Below are positions 49,331 through 58,170 of a DNA stretch of 64,000 bases, piece by piece. Under the pieces are notes generated by a model. The model did not search any database, was not told where the DNA came from, and worked only from the letters and a program-made list of their open reading frames with translations. Both the position numbers and the translations under genes were made by a program. Positions within the stretch are counted from its first letter, which is position 1. Every line of letters begins with the position of its first letter. The DNA comes from Ferrimonas sediminum (lineage in GTDB: Bacteria > Pseudomonadota > Gammaproteobacteria > Enterobacterales > Shewanellaceae): contig NZ_FNEM01000004.1 in NCBI RefSeq assembly GCF_900100175.1, forward strand, positions 186,001 through 250,000. The letters run 5' to 3'.

Positions 49331-49363
49331 CCTTATCCCCATGTAAATGCCTAAGGAGCATCA

Positions 49364-49918
49364 ATGAACACCGTCTACCTCGGAATCAGTCTCGATGGCT
49401 ACATCGCCGATCGCCAGGGAGGACTGGAGTGGCTGCACAGCACCCCGAATCCGAATCACAGCGACCTTGGATTTGCCGACTTTATGGCGCGCGTGGACGC
49501 CCTGGTGATGGGCCGAAATACCTTTGAAACCGTGCTTGGATTCGACAGTCCCTGGCCCTACAGCAAGCCGGTGTTTGTCGCCAGTCGCACCCTGACCTCG
49601 GTGCCCGCCCACCTGACCGATAAAGTGCGGTTGATTCAGGGATCACCGGCTCAGATCTGCAGCGATCTCAAGATGCTGGGCTACCACAACCTCTATATCG
49701 ATGGCGGCGTCACCGTACAGCGCTTTCTACAGGCGGGGCTAATCGACGAACTGATTCTGACCCAGATACCGGTGCTGCTGGGGGGCGGTGTCCCACTGTT
49801 CCGCGAGCTGGAGGCACCGCAGGAGTTTGACCTGATCGGCTCCGAGGTGCTGCTCAATGCCCTGGTAAAAAGCCACTACCAGCGCAAACTGGCACCAAAC
49901 GACACCGCCTCTCAGTAA
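49364..49918 (+). CDS. Dihydrofolate reductase-like (RibD C-terminal) protein
   Basis: A 184-residue NADPH-reductase-fold protein. The start VYLGISLDGYIADRQGGLEW and motifs VDALVMGRNTFETVL, KPVFVASRTL and LYIDGGVTVQRFLQAGLIDE are typical of the YyaP/YwjB-like RibD_C family. The natural substrate is unknown. It is likely controlled by the divergent TetR gene. Confidence 0.85.
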   Translation: MNTVYLGISLDGYIADRQGGLEWLHSTPNPNHSDLGFADFMARVDALVMGRNTFETVLGFDSPWPYSKPVFVASRTLTSVPAHLTDKVRLIQGSPAQICSDLKMLGYHNLYIDGGVTVQRFLQAGLIDELILTQIPVLLGGGVPLFRELEAPQEFDLIGSEVLLNALVKSHYQRKLAPNDTASQ

Positions 49919-50245
49919 CGTCGACGCCAAGAGATTACGCTTGAGACAGCGGCCCCTTCTGCAAGGCTGGCGCCCGGGCCGCCCAGGCCTGGATCGGGGC
50001 GCTGAAGTAGATAGTCAGGCAGAGAGCATCGGGGCATTTGTGCTCAGCAACACCCCAGGCGCCATTTCAGGGAAGCGGGTAACAGGGCCAGTGTGGCTCA
50101 GGGGGCGCCAAAGTGATCAGCTGCCACATCGAATCAAAAGGGGTTTGAACCGCTGGGCAACAGACCACAAAATCAGGCATACCCACCGTAATGGTGGGTA
50201 TGCCTCTCATTCCAATTTTGTCGTAATAAGTTGGATTCGATGAGA
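49919..50245. other. Intergenic region with strong hairpin
   Basis: 327 bases between the reductase-like gene and the convergent nucleotidase. Contains a 12-bp perfect hairpin at 50176-50204. The GC-rich part (49940-50150) has open frames but none with RBS or recognisable protein. Confidence 0.4.
50176..50204 (-). terminator. Hairpin after the nucleotidase gene
   Basis: GGCATACCCACC (50176-50187) pairs with GGTGGGTATGCC (50193-50204) around a five-base loop. On the minus strand it is followed by TGATTTTG, so it can act as terminator of the nucleotidase gene. Confidence 0.55.
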
Positions 50246-51970
50246 TCAAGGCGCAGACAGCTCGCAGCCTTGATCATTAAGGGAATTGATAAAGGTCAGT
50301 TCCCCCAGGGGCTCAAAGTCGGCCACTTTTACAACCCCGCCAAGAGTATCAGCCATGTAGTCGGCCAATACCTGGGCATCGACGAAACCGGAATCGATCA
50401 CATCACCGAGAACCGGGTAGCCATCGCCCCCTGCGGCACTGAAGCTGGGAATGGAGAAGGTATATGTTTCAGCCTCATTGAAGCCCCGCCCGCCAAGATC
50501 GGTGATCTCTACGGTTTGCGCTTCACAATCCACCGTCATGGTGACCCCGGCAAACTGCGGGTAACCACCGTTTTGGCCCACATTGGTTTGAGTAGCCACC
50601 TGAGCCAGGTAGGCGGCAACTTCACTACCGGTCATCTTGGCCTCGGCTACAGTATTGCCGAAGGGTTGCACGGTAAGTACCTCGCGGTAAGCGATTTCAC
50701 CAGCTTCGATGGAGGCCCGCACGCCACCGGAGTTCATCACTCCGAACTCAGCCCCCTGGATAAAGGCACTTTGGGCGGTGGCAATCAACCGGCCAAGGTT
50801 GGTTTGTTGACTACGAACCACGGCCCGATCGCCTTCCAGCCTGCCATCGGAGCTGGCAATCACGACATCCAGTAGCTCGCTGCCGGCATCCTGATAAGGC
50901 TGCAAAATGTCTATCACTTCGGCATTGGGCTCGATAGGTTCACCGATAACATTCCCGTCTTCATCCAGAAGGTTAACTGGAATTAGGGTGTAGTTCGTCA
51001 AAGTCAGCTCACCTTTGAGGTACTCAAAATCGGCCCGCCCCAAGTATTTGCCCCAGTCTTCGGCCTGCACGATATAGGTTCCGTTCTTCATGTCCGGTAC
51101 GCAGGGTTCACCGGGGGCAAAATCGCTATAGGTGCCATCTGGATTTACGCAAACCGGATTCTGGGAGTGGCCACCGACGATGAGATCCAGCATCCCCTCG
51201 TCCAGGAACTCAGCCAGGGCCACATCACCGGGGGCATTATTACCGCTATTGCCGTTGGCATAGTGGCCCATATGGGTAACAGCAAACACCAGATCAGGTT
51301 TCTCCTCTTTCATGATCTCGGGGATCAAGGCCGCCGCTTCGCTTTTAGGATCCTTGAACACAAGCCCAACCATGTTGTCCGGGTTAGCCTTGATGGGAGT
51401 GTCTTCCGTGGTCAGGCCGATTACCGCAATGGTCAGACCGTTGATGGCGAAAGTAGCGTGACTGTTGAAAACTCGGGTGTCCGTGGTTTCGTCGTAAATA
51501 TTGGCGGAAAGGAAAGGGAAGCTCACCAAGGTTTGCTGCCAGCTGAGAATATCTCGGCTGTTGTCGAACTCATGGTTACCAACGGCCATGGCATCGTAGC
51601 CAAGCAGTTCCATGCCAATGAAGTCAGGCTCGGCATCCTGCAAATCTGATTCCGGCACCCCGGTATTGATGTCACCACCGGACAGCAGCAACACGTCACC
51701 ACCTTCTGCTTGCACCTCGGCGATAATTTGGTCGATCAGCGTCTTGCGAGCGGCCATGCCATATTCGCCATCGCTATTAGCCCAAAAACGACCGTGATGG
51801 TCATTAGTATGCAACACAGTAAAACCGATGACTTTTTTGGCGAGTCCCGGGGGAGTCGAGGGTGGCCCGGGGGGATCAAACGGTGGGCCCGGTATCTCCA
51901 CCGGCTTACCGAAAGCAACAGGCAGGTACAAAGAAACAAGCAACAACAGGATCACTCGATAGATCATCAT
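50246..51970 (-). CDS. Periplasmic 5'-nucleotidase / metallophosphatase (UshA-like)
   Basis: A 574-residue exported enzyme of the UshA/CpdB-like family. A signal peptide (about residues 1-21) is followed by a Pro-rich linker. The metal site is formed by VLHTNDHHGRF, LLSGGDINTGV, AVGNHEFD and later VIVGGHSQNP. The C-terminal 5'-nucleotidase domain includes GVMNSGGVRASIEAGEI and TVQPFGNTVAEAKMTG. It probably salvages phosphate and nucleosides from nucleotides. The first two codons are both ATG (51970 or 51967, the latter better spaced from GGAG). Confidence 0.9.
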   Translation of the reverse strand: MMIYRVILLLLVSLYLPVAFGKPVEIPGPPFDPPGPPSTPPGLAKKVIGFTVLHTNDHHGRFWANSDGEYGMAARKTLIDQIIAEVQAEGGDVLLLSGGDINTGVPESDLQDAEPDFIGMELLGYDAMAVGNHEFDNSRDILSWQQTLVSFPFLSANIYDETTDTRVFNSHATFAINGLTIAVIGLTTEDTPIKANPDNMVGLVFKDPKSEAAALIPEIMKEEKPDLVFAVTHMGHYANGNSGNNAPGDVALAEFLDEGMLDLIVGGHSQNPVCVNPDGTYSDFAPGEPCVPDMKNGTYIVQAEDWGKYLGRADFEYLKGELTLTNYTLIPVNLLDEDGNVIGEPIEPNAEVIDILQPYQDAGSELLDVVIASSDGRLEGDRAVVRSQQTNLGRLIATAQSAFIQGAEFGVMNSGGVRASIEAGEIAYREVLTVQPFGNTVAEAKMTGSEVAAYLAQVATQTNVGQNGGYPQFAGVTMTVDCEAQTVEITDLGGRGFNEAETYTFSIPSFSAAGGDGYPVLGDVIDSGFVDAQVLADYMADTLGGVVKVADFEPLGELTFINSLNDQGCELSAP

Positions 51971-52415
51971 CCACTCCTTCAGTCAGCATTAGGAATAAAG
52001 TAGCAGTCAAGCAAAAGGGCTGCAGGATAAACATGCGATCGAAACCGCCTCTACCAGAGAGATCCGCCGGTAAGCACCAGGCGTGATATTCAAATAGGGT
52101 CGCCATTTCAATGAAATGACACAATGAGAGGTAACGCATGACACGACAGTATTATTCCGATGCCGCAATTAAAACACGCCAGCCAGGCCGGAAGTTCATC
52201 GGTAAGCGGTTGTCCGGCCCCCGCAGCCCAGACAATTCAAGGAAACTGAACAGGAACCGGTTTAGGTTATTGCATTCAAAAATGACCAGTTCGAGCCTAA
52301 GTGGCCACACTTCGCCGCACTCTTGTGAAAAATGCGGTGAAGTGCGCTCCCGGATTGCAGCAGTGTTTTTTAAAATCTGCTAGTCTGCGGCAAGAATCAT
52401 TTCAAGGACCCCCGT
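51971..52415. other. Intergenic region upstream of the DUF3157 gene
   Basis: 445 bases between the divergent nucleotidase and DUF3157 genes. It must hold both promoters. An 81-codon frame at 52138-52383 has a good GAGAGG site before ATG but no recognisable sequence. No RNA or repeat seen. Confidence 0.4.
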
Positions 52416-53045
52416 ATGCGAAGCAAGCTTGCTCTGGCCGCACTGGCGCTGCTGATGGCCACCAGCGCTCAGGCCGCCGACCAAATTCTGACTCTGGAGG
52501 ATGGCCGACAGGTCATTCTTCGAGACGACTTTACCTGGCAGTATCTGGCCCCGGCCAATGAACCTGAGGAGACCGTCAGAGAAACCAGTACCACGCCAGA
52601 TGCCATACCGCCTGTGGCTGCAACCATTCCCGTCATTGCCACAGCCCCAACAGCCCCTTCCAAGGGGATGCCGGCCAAACCGATGTCCAGTGGCGTAAAA
52701 GTGGTTCCGGGACAAGACAAAGACGTGATGCAGTTATCGGACTCCGGTGCAGACATTCTCCTTGGCCACGCCAGCTACGAGGGCGGTGAACTGGTGATAT
52801 TCACCGCCATCACCAACCAGGGACGGGAATCGATCATCGAGATCGACCTCAGCGTCCGGGTCATGGATGAGAATGGCCAGATTCTGGCCGATGAAACGGT
52901 TCCGGTATGGCGATCCATCAAGCGCATGGCCGATACCTACCTGCGCCCCGACAGCAGCAAGCCAGGGCTGGTGATTCGCATCCCGGTGGAGCAACGTGAG
53001 GTCTACCAGCTGAAGGTGGAGGTGGAAGCGCTGTCCACCCGCTAG
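52416..53045 (+). CDS. DUF3157-family exported protein
   Basis: A 209-residue secreted protein with a signal peptide ending AQA (residue 20). A short N-terminal segment (LTLEDGRQVILRDDFTWQYL) is characteristic of DUF3157 proteins of Vibrio and Shewanella. A Pro/Ala/Thr-rich linker follows (about 50-88), then a beta-rich domain (ESIIEIDLSVRVMDENGQIL). Function unknown. A strong terminator follows. Confidence 0.75.
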   Translation: MRSKLALAALALLMATSAQAADQILTLEDGRQVILRDDFTWQYLAPANEPEETVRETSTTPDAIPPVAATIPVIATAPTAPSKGMPAKPMSSGVKVVPGQDKDVMQLSDSGADILLGHASYEGGELVIFTAITNQGRESIIEIDLSVRVMDENGQILADETVPVWRSIKRMADTYLRPDSSKPGLVIRIPVEQREVYQLKVEVEALSTR

Positions 53046-53055
53046 TCCCCACAGT

Positions 53056-53081
53056 AACAACGGCGCCTGGGCGCCGTTGTT
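53056..53081. terminator. Bidirectional terminator DUF3157 / DUF3365
   Basis: AACAACGGCGC (53056-53066) pairs with GCGCCGTTGTT (53071-53081) around a CTGG loop, between convergent genes. Confidence 0.75.
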
Positions 53082-53099
53082 GTTAACCCCTTAGCGACA

Positions 53100-53675
53100 T
53101 CAAAACCGCTTCACTACGCTGAAGGCGCCGCGAACCTGCCCCAACTCATAGCCCCGGGCCTGATCATCGGGGTAGTGGCTGTCGAGGGCTTCTGCCAGTT
53201 GCGGCGCCACCTTGGCCCCATGGCACGTCAGGCATGGCCCCTGAATGCCGATGGCTTTCATCAACCGGTACTCCTGTTCATCGAACCGGCTCGTCACTAA
53301 CTCAGACACCGGTTCGCCAGCGGCGTGACGCCGCTCAAATTCCAGCAGACTCTGGCGCTCCCAGCCATCGATCGCAGCCGCCTGAGGGTTTCTCGGCTTC
53401 AGGCTAAGACGGGTTATCTGCCAGCCACTGCGCGCCTCCAGTTCGGCGGCGATTTGCGGCGCCCGTTCCGCGCACACGGACACGGCGGCAACCGGCCCCC
53501 CCTGCTGCATCGCCTGCATCAATGCCGGCTTCAGGGTACCGGCAAAATCAGCGATCAGTGCCAACCCTTCCGCCCGCAGTGTTTGCTGCTCCGTTGGCGT
53601 TGCCTGCCCCGTCAGGGGCAGCAGTGCACCCGCCAAAACCACCCAAGCGCACCCAATGCAATCCTTCGCTGTCAT
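53100..53675 (-). CDS. DUF3365 (Tll0287-like) haem-binding protein
   Basis: A 191-residue periplasmic c-type haem protein. The signal peptide runs to about residue 26. DUF3365 features: AAVSVCAERAPQIAAELEA and a CLTCH haem motif near the C-terminus (GPCLTCHGAKVAP), followed by YPDDQARGYELGQVRGAFSV. Members are single-haem redox or sensor proteins; no kinase domain is attached here. The start is ATG 53675, with AAGGAAAGGG upstream; an in-frame ATG nine codons earlier lacks an RBS. Confidence 0.82.
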   Translation of the reverse strand: MTAKDCIGCAWVVLAGALLPLTGQATPTEQQTLRAEGLALIADFAGTLKPALMQAMQQGGPVAAVSVCAERAPQIAAELEARSGWQITRLSLKPRNPQAAAIDGWERQSLLEFERRHAAGEPVSELVTSRFDEQEYRLMKAIGIQGPCLTCHGAKVAPQLAEALDSHYPDDQARGYELGQVRGAFSVVKRF

Positions 53676-54372
53676 CGTCCCTTTCCTTGTTCTGCGGCTC
53701 ATACGGCCAACTAGTAAATTAGATATATCTTATCAACAATTGCCTAATTAACAATCCTCACGGTGGGATACCGATGCCAGAGGGCCCGTGCCGTTACTTC
53801 AATGCCCGCCATGGCCAGAGGGGTCATCAGCACCTTCAACCTGTTGTGGGACAACCGATAGCCGCTCATTTAAAAGGCTCAGCTTCAGCGTCCCCAACCA
53901 GAATCGATACAGCCCCTGGCTCGGGTCGCGTCGAAGGGCCTGCCACTCAGGCGGGCAACCATCACATTCATCAACACCAGCCCATGGCTCACAACCCGGG
54001 CGGGGCATGGGACCGCCAGTAGGGGTAACAGAGCGCAGCAGGGCCACACCGTTCCCCCAGTCCCGGCAGTTTTTACTGACATTAAGCCCATCGAAATGAA
54101 AATCGTTCAACTTTAGTTTAACAATCTGAAAATAAAGCTAATTCAGCTTTTATCACCTTGATGGGTAGCGCCGGATAATTGAGCATTATAAAAAGCACAA
54201 CGGATGGCATAGCTTTTCTTTATCCAAGTAGCATTTTCGTACACTCCCGTTTGAAAAACCGATACAAAGAGAGTAAAACCAAAGCCGAAAACGACAGAAG
54301 TGACCAACATAGAGTCATTAAGCAATATAAAAACCCAAGCATTCCAACATTTTCGCAACAAAGGTGTTACCC
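53676..54372. other. Intergenic region with GC-rich block
   Basis: 697 bases between the DUF3365 gene and the symporter. About 53770-54090 is GC-rich, between AT-rich flanks (53705-53760 and 54100-54340). Open frames exist in the GC-rich block on both strands, but none has an RBS or recognisable protein. The AT-rich right part is probably the symporter promoter and leader. Confidence 0.4.
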
Positions 54373-55629
54373 GTGCAAAAGACGAAAGGCCTGTTAGGCA
54401 ACATTGGCATCCAGGTGGTCATCGCCATGATCATCGGTACCCTGGTGGGTATTGCCATGGGAGAAAGTGCAGCGGTATTTGCCCCGCTGGGTAGTATCTT
54501 TATTCACCTGATCAAGATGCTGGTGATCCCCCTGGTGGCCGTGGCCATCATCAGTGGCGCCGCCGGATTGGGCAACAGCCACGCCGCCGGTCGGGTCGGT
54601 CTGACCACCCTGGGCTTCTTCGGCCTAACCTCCGCCGTAGCGGTCGCCCTGGCCCTGGCCATGGGCGAGATCTTCCAGCCGGGTATCGGTATCGACTTCT
54701 CCTCCGTCAGCGCCATGTACGAAGGCAACCTGGCAGCGAAGGGTGAACTGCCTACCTTCTGGGCCACCATGATTGGCATGATCCCCACCAACGTATTCTC
54801 CTCTCTCAATGACGGCAACATTCTACAGATTCTGGTGTTCTGCCTGTTCTTTGGCATTGGCCTGTCGAAAGTGGAAGCCGCCCGCTCCAAGCCACTTATC
54901 GACGGAATCAACACCGTTGTCGATGCCTTCGTATGGATGATCAACGTAGTCATGAAGATCGCCCCCATCGGCGTCTTTGGCCTGATGGCAGAAGCGGTCG
55001 GCACCTTCGGCTTCGCCGCCCTGAGCACGGTGATGAACCTGTTCCTGGTGTACGTGGCCACCATCCTGATTTACGGCTTCCTGTTCTACCCGGCGATGAT
55101 CAAGACCCTGACCCGAATCCCGGTCAACAAGTTCATCTCCGCCATGAAGAAGCCACAGGCCGTCGCCCTGTCCACCGCGTCGTCCATGGCGACGCTGCCG
55201 GTGACCATGGATGTGTGTGAAAAAGAGCTGGGCATTCGCAACTCCACCTCCAGCTTCGTATTGCCACTGGGCGCCACCATCAACATGAGCGGCAACGCCA
55301 TCTACTACGGCCTGGTCGCGGTGTTCTTCGCCCAGGCGTTCCATGTGGATCTGGGACTGGGCGCTTATGTGGCCATCATCCTGACCTCCACTCTGGGTGC
55401 CGTCGGGCAGGCAGGCGTACCTGGCCCGTCTTTCCTGGTGGTGGCCGTACTGCTGGCCGCCGGTATTCCAATCGAAGGTCTGCCGCTGCTGTTCGCCCTG
55501 GATCGTATCTTTGACATGATCCGTACCGCCCTCAACATCACCGGCGATGCGGTCTGCGCCGCCATCGTTGATGAGATGGCCGGCGAGGTGCCCCAGAGCC
55601 AGCAGCAAGATGCCATCGACCTGAGGTAA
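54373..55629 (+). CDS. Dicarboxylate/amino acid:cation symporter (DAACS)
   Basis: A 418-residue GltP/DctA-fold Na+ or H+ symporter with eight helices and two re-entrant loops. Hallmarks: serine-rich STASSMATLPVTM (hairpin 1), the helix-7 NMSGNAIYYG (NMDGT-like), and ITGDAVCAAIVDEM near the end, where the Asp/Arg/Asn binding set lies. The NMSG variant suggests a sodium-coupled neutral/dicarboxylic amino-acid specificity, unproven. GTG 54373 has AAGG eight bases upstream. A terminator follows. Confidence 0.88.
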   Translation: MQKTKGLLGNIGIQVVIAMIIGTLVGIAMGESAAVFAPLGSIFIHLIKMLVIPLVAVAIISGAAGLGNSHAAGRVGLTTLGFFGLTSAVAVALALAMGEIFQPGIGIDFSSVSAMYEGNLAAKGELPTFWATMIGMIPTNVFSSLNDGNILQILVFCLFFGIGLSKVEAARSKPLIDGINTVVDAFVWMINVVMKIAPIGVFGLMAEAVGTFGFAALSTVMNLFLVYVATILIYGFLFYPAMIKTLTRIPVNKFISAMKKPQAVALSTASSMATLPVTMDVCEKELGIRNSTSSFVLPLGATINMSGNAIYYGLVAVFFAQAFHVDLGLGAYVAIILTSTLGAVGQAGVPGPSFLVVAVLLAAGIPIEGLPLLFALDRIFDMIRTALNITGDAVCAAIVDEMAGEVPQSQQQDAIDLR

Positions 55630-55653
55630 CCCGAATTCCGGTTAAACTCTGTT

Positions 55654-55687
55654 CAGGCCACCCTTGCGGTGGCCTGTTTGTTTTTTA
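55654..55687 (+). terminator. Terminator of the symporter gene
   Basis: CAGGCCACC (55654-55662) pairs with GGTGGCCTG (55668-55676), followed by TTTGTTTTTT. Confidence 0.85.
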
Positions 55688-55738
55688 TGCGGGCAGTGAT
55701 ACAGTGAAACGCTCATTCTAAACAGGTGTTTTAAAAGT

Positions 55739-56167
55739 ATGGACGCTTTCAAACGGGACTTTCCCATCCACACGCCCATTACCGTTGCCTGGGGCGAAAT
55801 GGACGCCCTTCAGCATGTAAACAACGTGGTCTACTTCCGCTATTTCGAAACCGCGCGCATCGATTTCTTTAATCAAATCGGCCTGATGGAAGCGCTGCAG
55901 GCCACCGGTATCGGTCCCATTCTGGCCCAGACCCAGTGCCGCTTTAAGCGTCCGGTCCTATTCCCTGATACCCTGCAGGTTGGCACCCTGATCAAGGATC
56001 TTCAGGACGACCGTTTCACCATGGAATACCACATCTTCAGTGAAGCGCAGCAGTGCGTGACCACCATCGGCAGTGCCGAAGTCGTGGTGTTCGACTTTAA
56101 CAATCAGCGCAAAGCCACACTGCCCGCCGCCATTCGGGCCCGGTTGGAAAACTACAGCACCAGCTAA
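55739..56167 (+). CDS. Acyl-CoA thioesterase (4HBT hot-dog)
   Basis: A 142-residue single hot-dog domain enzyme of the YbgC/4-hydroxybenzoyl-CoA type. The catalytic motif WGEMDALQHVNNVVYFRYFE holds the Asp and following helix. It hydrolyses acyl-CoA of unknown chain length. It stands alone between the symporter terminator and the SYLF gene. Confidence 0.85.
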   Translation: MDAFKRDFPIHTPITVAWGEMDALQHVNNVVYFRYFETARIDFFNQIGLMEALQATGIGPILAQTQCRFKRPVLFPDTLQVGTLIKDLQDDRFTMEYHIFSEAQQCVTTIGSAEVVVFDFNNQRKATLPAAIRARLENYSTS

Positions 56168-56329
56168 CCCTTTCTGTCGGATGGCGCGGACTGCAGCTGA
56201 TGCCGCAGCCAGCGCCATGGTCTTGTCGAGACAGGCCAGCCGCTAAGCGGCACAACCGCAGGCGACACCTCCACCTCTTTTCCACCCGGCACTGGTATAC
56301 TGGCGCCAATATCGATTGAGGAGAGCACC

Positions 56330-57139
56330 ATGAAGCACCACCCGCGGATGCTGGCACTGGCCGGCATTCTGGCCTTAAACGCCCCGGCCCAGGCCGGCTG
56401 GGACGAACTGAAGGCCAAAGCCAAAGCGTTGAGCGAGCAAGCCGCCGACGCCGGCAAAGAGGCCTGGGAAACCACCGCCGATGCCAGCAAAGACGCCTGG
56501 GACGCCACCTCGGAATGGAGCAGCGATACCTGGGAAGCCTCCTCAGAATGGGCCGATGGCGCCCTGGACCAAGCTGGCGAATGGAGCGACGACGCCCTGA
56601 AAAAAGGCAAAGTCTGGGCCGAGCAGGGCGAAGCAAAACTGGACGATATGCTGGAACCCGACAGCCCGCAGCAGGCCCGGGATGCGTTAAACACCATGTC
56701 GGAAGTCACCCTGGTTCGGCTATTCAGCGAGCACCCCGAGGTCAAGCCGCTGTTTGATGAGGCCTACGGCTATGCGGTGTTCGATTCAAGAAAGTTCTCT
56801 CTGATGCTGCACACCAACGGCGGCTCCGGGGTGGCGGTGAATCGCCACAGCCACAAGCGTACCTACATGAATATGTTCGGCGCCGGCCTGGCCCTGGGTG
56901 TGGGGGGGAAATTCTACCAACAGGTGATGCTGTTCGAAGACCAGATCCATTTCGATAAGTTTGTGAATGATGGTTGGGAAGCCAGCAGTGAAGCCGGTCT
57001 GGTCGCCTGGGATGAGTCCGCCGAAGTCAGCGCCAAGTACAACGGCGGCATGGCCATCTTTGTGCTCAACGACAAAGGCATCCTGCTCGACGCCAATGTC
57101 ACTGGCAGTCGCTACTGGCAGGACTCAGACCTGAATTAA
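56330..57139 (+). CDS. SYLF/YSC84-domain exported protein with 11-residue repeats
   Basis: A 269-residue secreted protein (signal peptide ending AQA, residue 22). Residues 43-97 form five tandem 11-residue units (KEAWETTADAS, KDAWDATSEWS, SDTWEASSEWA, DGALDQAGEWS, DDALKKGKVWA), an amphipathic, Trp-rich helix that should lie on membranes. The C-terminal SYLF (YSC84) domain, about 110-265, is a lipid-binding fold (AYGYAVFDSRKFSLMLHTNG, MNMFGAGLALGVGGKFYQQ). Probably outer-membrane or periplasmic; function unknown. It is convergent with the RelA/SpoT-like gene. Confidence 0.82.
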   Translation: MKHHPRMLALAGILALNAPAQAGWDELKAKAKALSEQAADAGKEAWETTADASKDAWDATSEWSSDTWEASSEWADGALDQAGEWSDDALKKGKVWAEQGEAKLDDMLEPDSPQQARDALNTMSEVTLVRLFSEHPEVKPLFDEAYGYAVFDSRKFSLMLHTNGGSGVAVNRHSHKRTYMNMFGAGLALGVGGKFYQQVMLFEDQIHFDKFVNDGWEASSEAGLVAWDESAEVSAKYNGGMAIFVLNDKGILLDANVTGSRYWQDSDLN

Positions 57140-57150
57140 AGACAAAAAAA

Positions 57151-57170
57151 GGGCGGAGAAGACTCCGCCC
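57151..57170 (-). terminator. Terminator after the RelA/SpoT-like gene
   Basis: GGGCGGAG (57151-57158) pairs with CTCCGCCC (57163-57170). On the minus strand it is followed by a T run (57150-57144), and the convergent SYLF gene ends just before it. Confidence 0.75.
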
Positions 57171-57177
57171 TGATTCC

Positions 57178-57948
57178 CTATCCGTAATTGACCCTGACCG
57201 GCGTATCATGCGCCTCCCAGGCTCGCTGATACAGCTCGCTGGATTGCTGCTTAAGCTTGCTGATTCGGGCCAGTTCAAACTCCGCCAAGGCCCGTTGTTG
57301 CTGGGCGGCGTGTCGCTCAATCTCCTGAATCTGGGTATAGATATCGTGCTCGGCACCGCTTTTAATGGCGGCAATGTCCGCCAGGTGAATCTGAACCTCG
57401 GCCACCAGCTCAGATTGCGGCAGACGTACCAATACGTTCATGTCTCGATAGCCATTGGCCTTGGGGGTCTGAAACCGGTTTTTGACCTTCACCACCTGAC
57501 CATGTTGATTGAGGTGATGATAGGCTCGAACCACCCCTTCCACATCCGACGCCACCAGCGTGGTGCGCGCCAGATCCGTCAGTAAACGAACATCGCCATC
57601 CAGTTTCCCCTCCAACTTCGCCAGCGCGCGCTCTCGACTCTTCACATCGGGGACGCTGGCCTGGGTGGAGGACAGGTAGGCTACGCGATGGGTCAGCATG
57701 GCCAGTTCGTTTTGGGCCATCTGCGCGTGTTGATACAGGTTTTCGAAATCTGTGGTCGGCTGAATTACCGAAGCGTACTCCTGGCTATTGATGGCCATCA
57801 GTTCCGGCAGGCCCTTCTGGGCCTTGGTTGCGCGCTCCAGTCCGGGGAGCTCGGTCAGAGATTGATTGAGAGACAGCGGCGTTGCGGCCTGAACCGGGGC
57901 TTGCCCGACCATCAGCATCATTAACGCCGTTTTTAAAAACTTACCCAT
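57178..57948 (-). CDS. Exported RelA/SpoT-domain-like protein
   Basis: A 256-residue protein with a clear signal peptide (residues 1-21, APVQA-A). Residues 101-215 resemble a RelA/SpoT synthetase domain: SRERALAKLEGK (basic strand), LTDLARTTLV with Asp125, KVKNRFQTPKANGYRDMNV (the G-loop PK-x-NGY; Asn171 where the family has His), VAEVQIHLADI with Glu184, and HDIYTQ. A coiled coil ends the protein. Cytoplasmic nucleotides are absent in the periplasm, so alarmone synthesis there is doubtful; it may modify another substrate. Not a known family to me. Confidence 0.6.
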   Translation of the reverse strand: MGKFLKTALMMLMVGQAPVQAATPLSLNQSLTELPGLERATKAQKGLPELMAINSQEYASVIQPTTDFENLYQHAQMAQNELAMLTHRVAYLSSTQASVPDVKSRERALAKLEGKLDGDVRLLTDLARTTLVASDVEGVVRAYHHLNQHGQVVKVKNRFQTPKANGYRDMNVLVRLPQSELVAEVQIHLADIAAIKSGAEHDIYTQIQEIERHAAQQQRALAEFELARISKLKQQSSELYQRAWEAHDTPVRVNYG

Positions 57949-58046
57949 TCTGACTCCTATTCCAGAGAAACGAATCCACCGACAGCTGGGTGGACACTAC
58001 TAGCATCTGGGCCAGGTGGGGCTTTTTCAACCTCGACGAGGTCACA

Positions 58047-58093
58047 AAAAAAACCGCCAGCCTCAAAAACTCAGAGTCTTCAAGGGCTGGCGG
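58047..58093 (-). terminator. Terminator of the ECF-chrR operon
   Basis: CCGCCAGCC (58054-58062) pairs with GGCTGGCGG (58085-58093). On the minus strand it is followed by seven T. Confidence 0.75.
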
Positions 58094-58170
58094 AGTTCCT
58101 ACAGAGTACTGAAATCCTTCACTGAGTCAGCTTAGATTCAGTATTACGTCAGAATGTGATTCTGATAAGA

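Noticed and set aside
49941-50243. 100-codon frame in the nucleotidase/reductase gap
   Set aside because: Composition looks like translated non-coding DNA (Arg/Gly/Pro-rich), no RBS, and it runs through the 12-bp hairpin at 50176-50204.
52138-52383. 81-codon frame with a GAGAGG site before ATG
   Set aside because: No recognisable domain, basic and Ser/Arg-rich composition, and it ends within the leader of the DUF3157 gene; support is only the RBS-like sequence.
53799-54110. 103-codon minus-strand frame in the GC-rich block
   Set aside because: No RBS, no recognised family, and equally long frames exist on the other strand.
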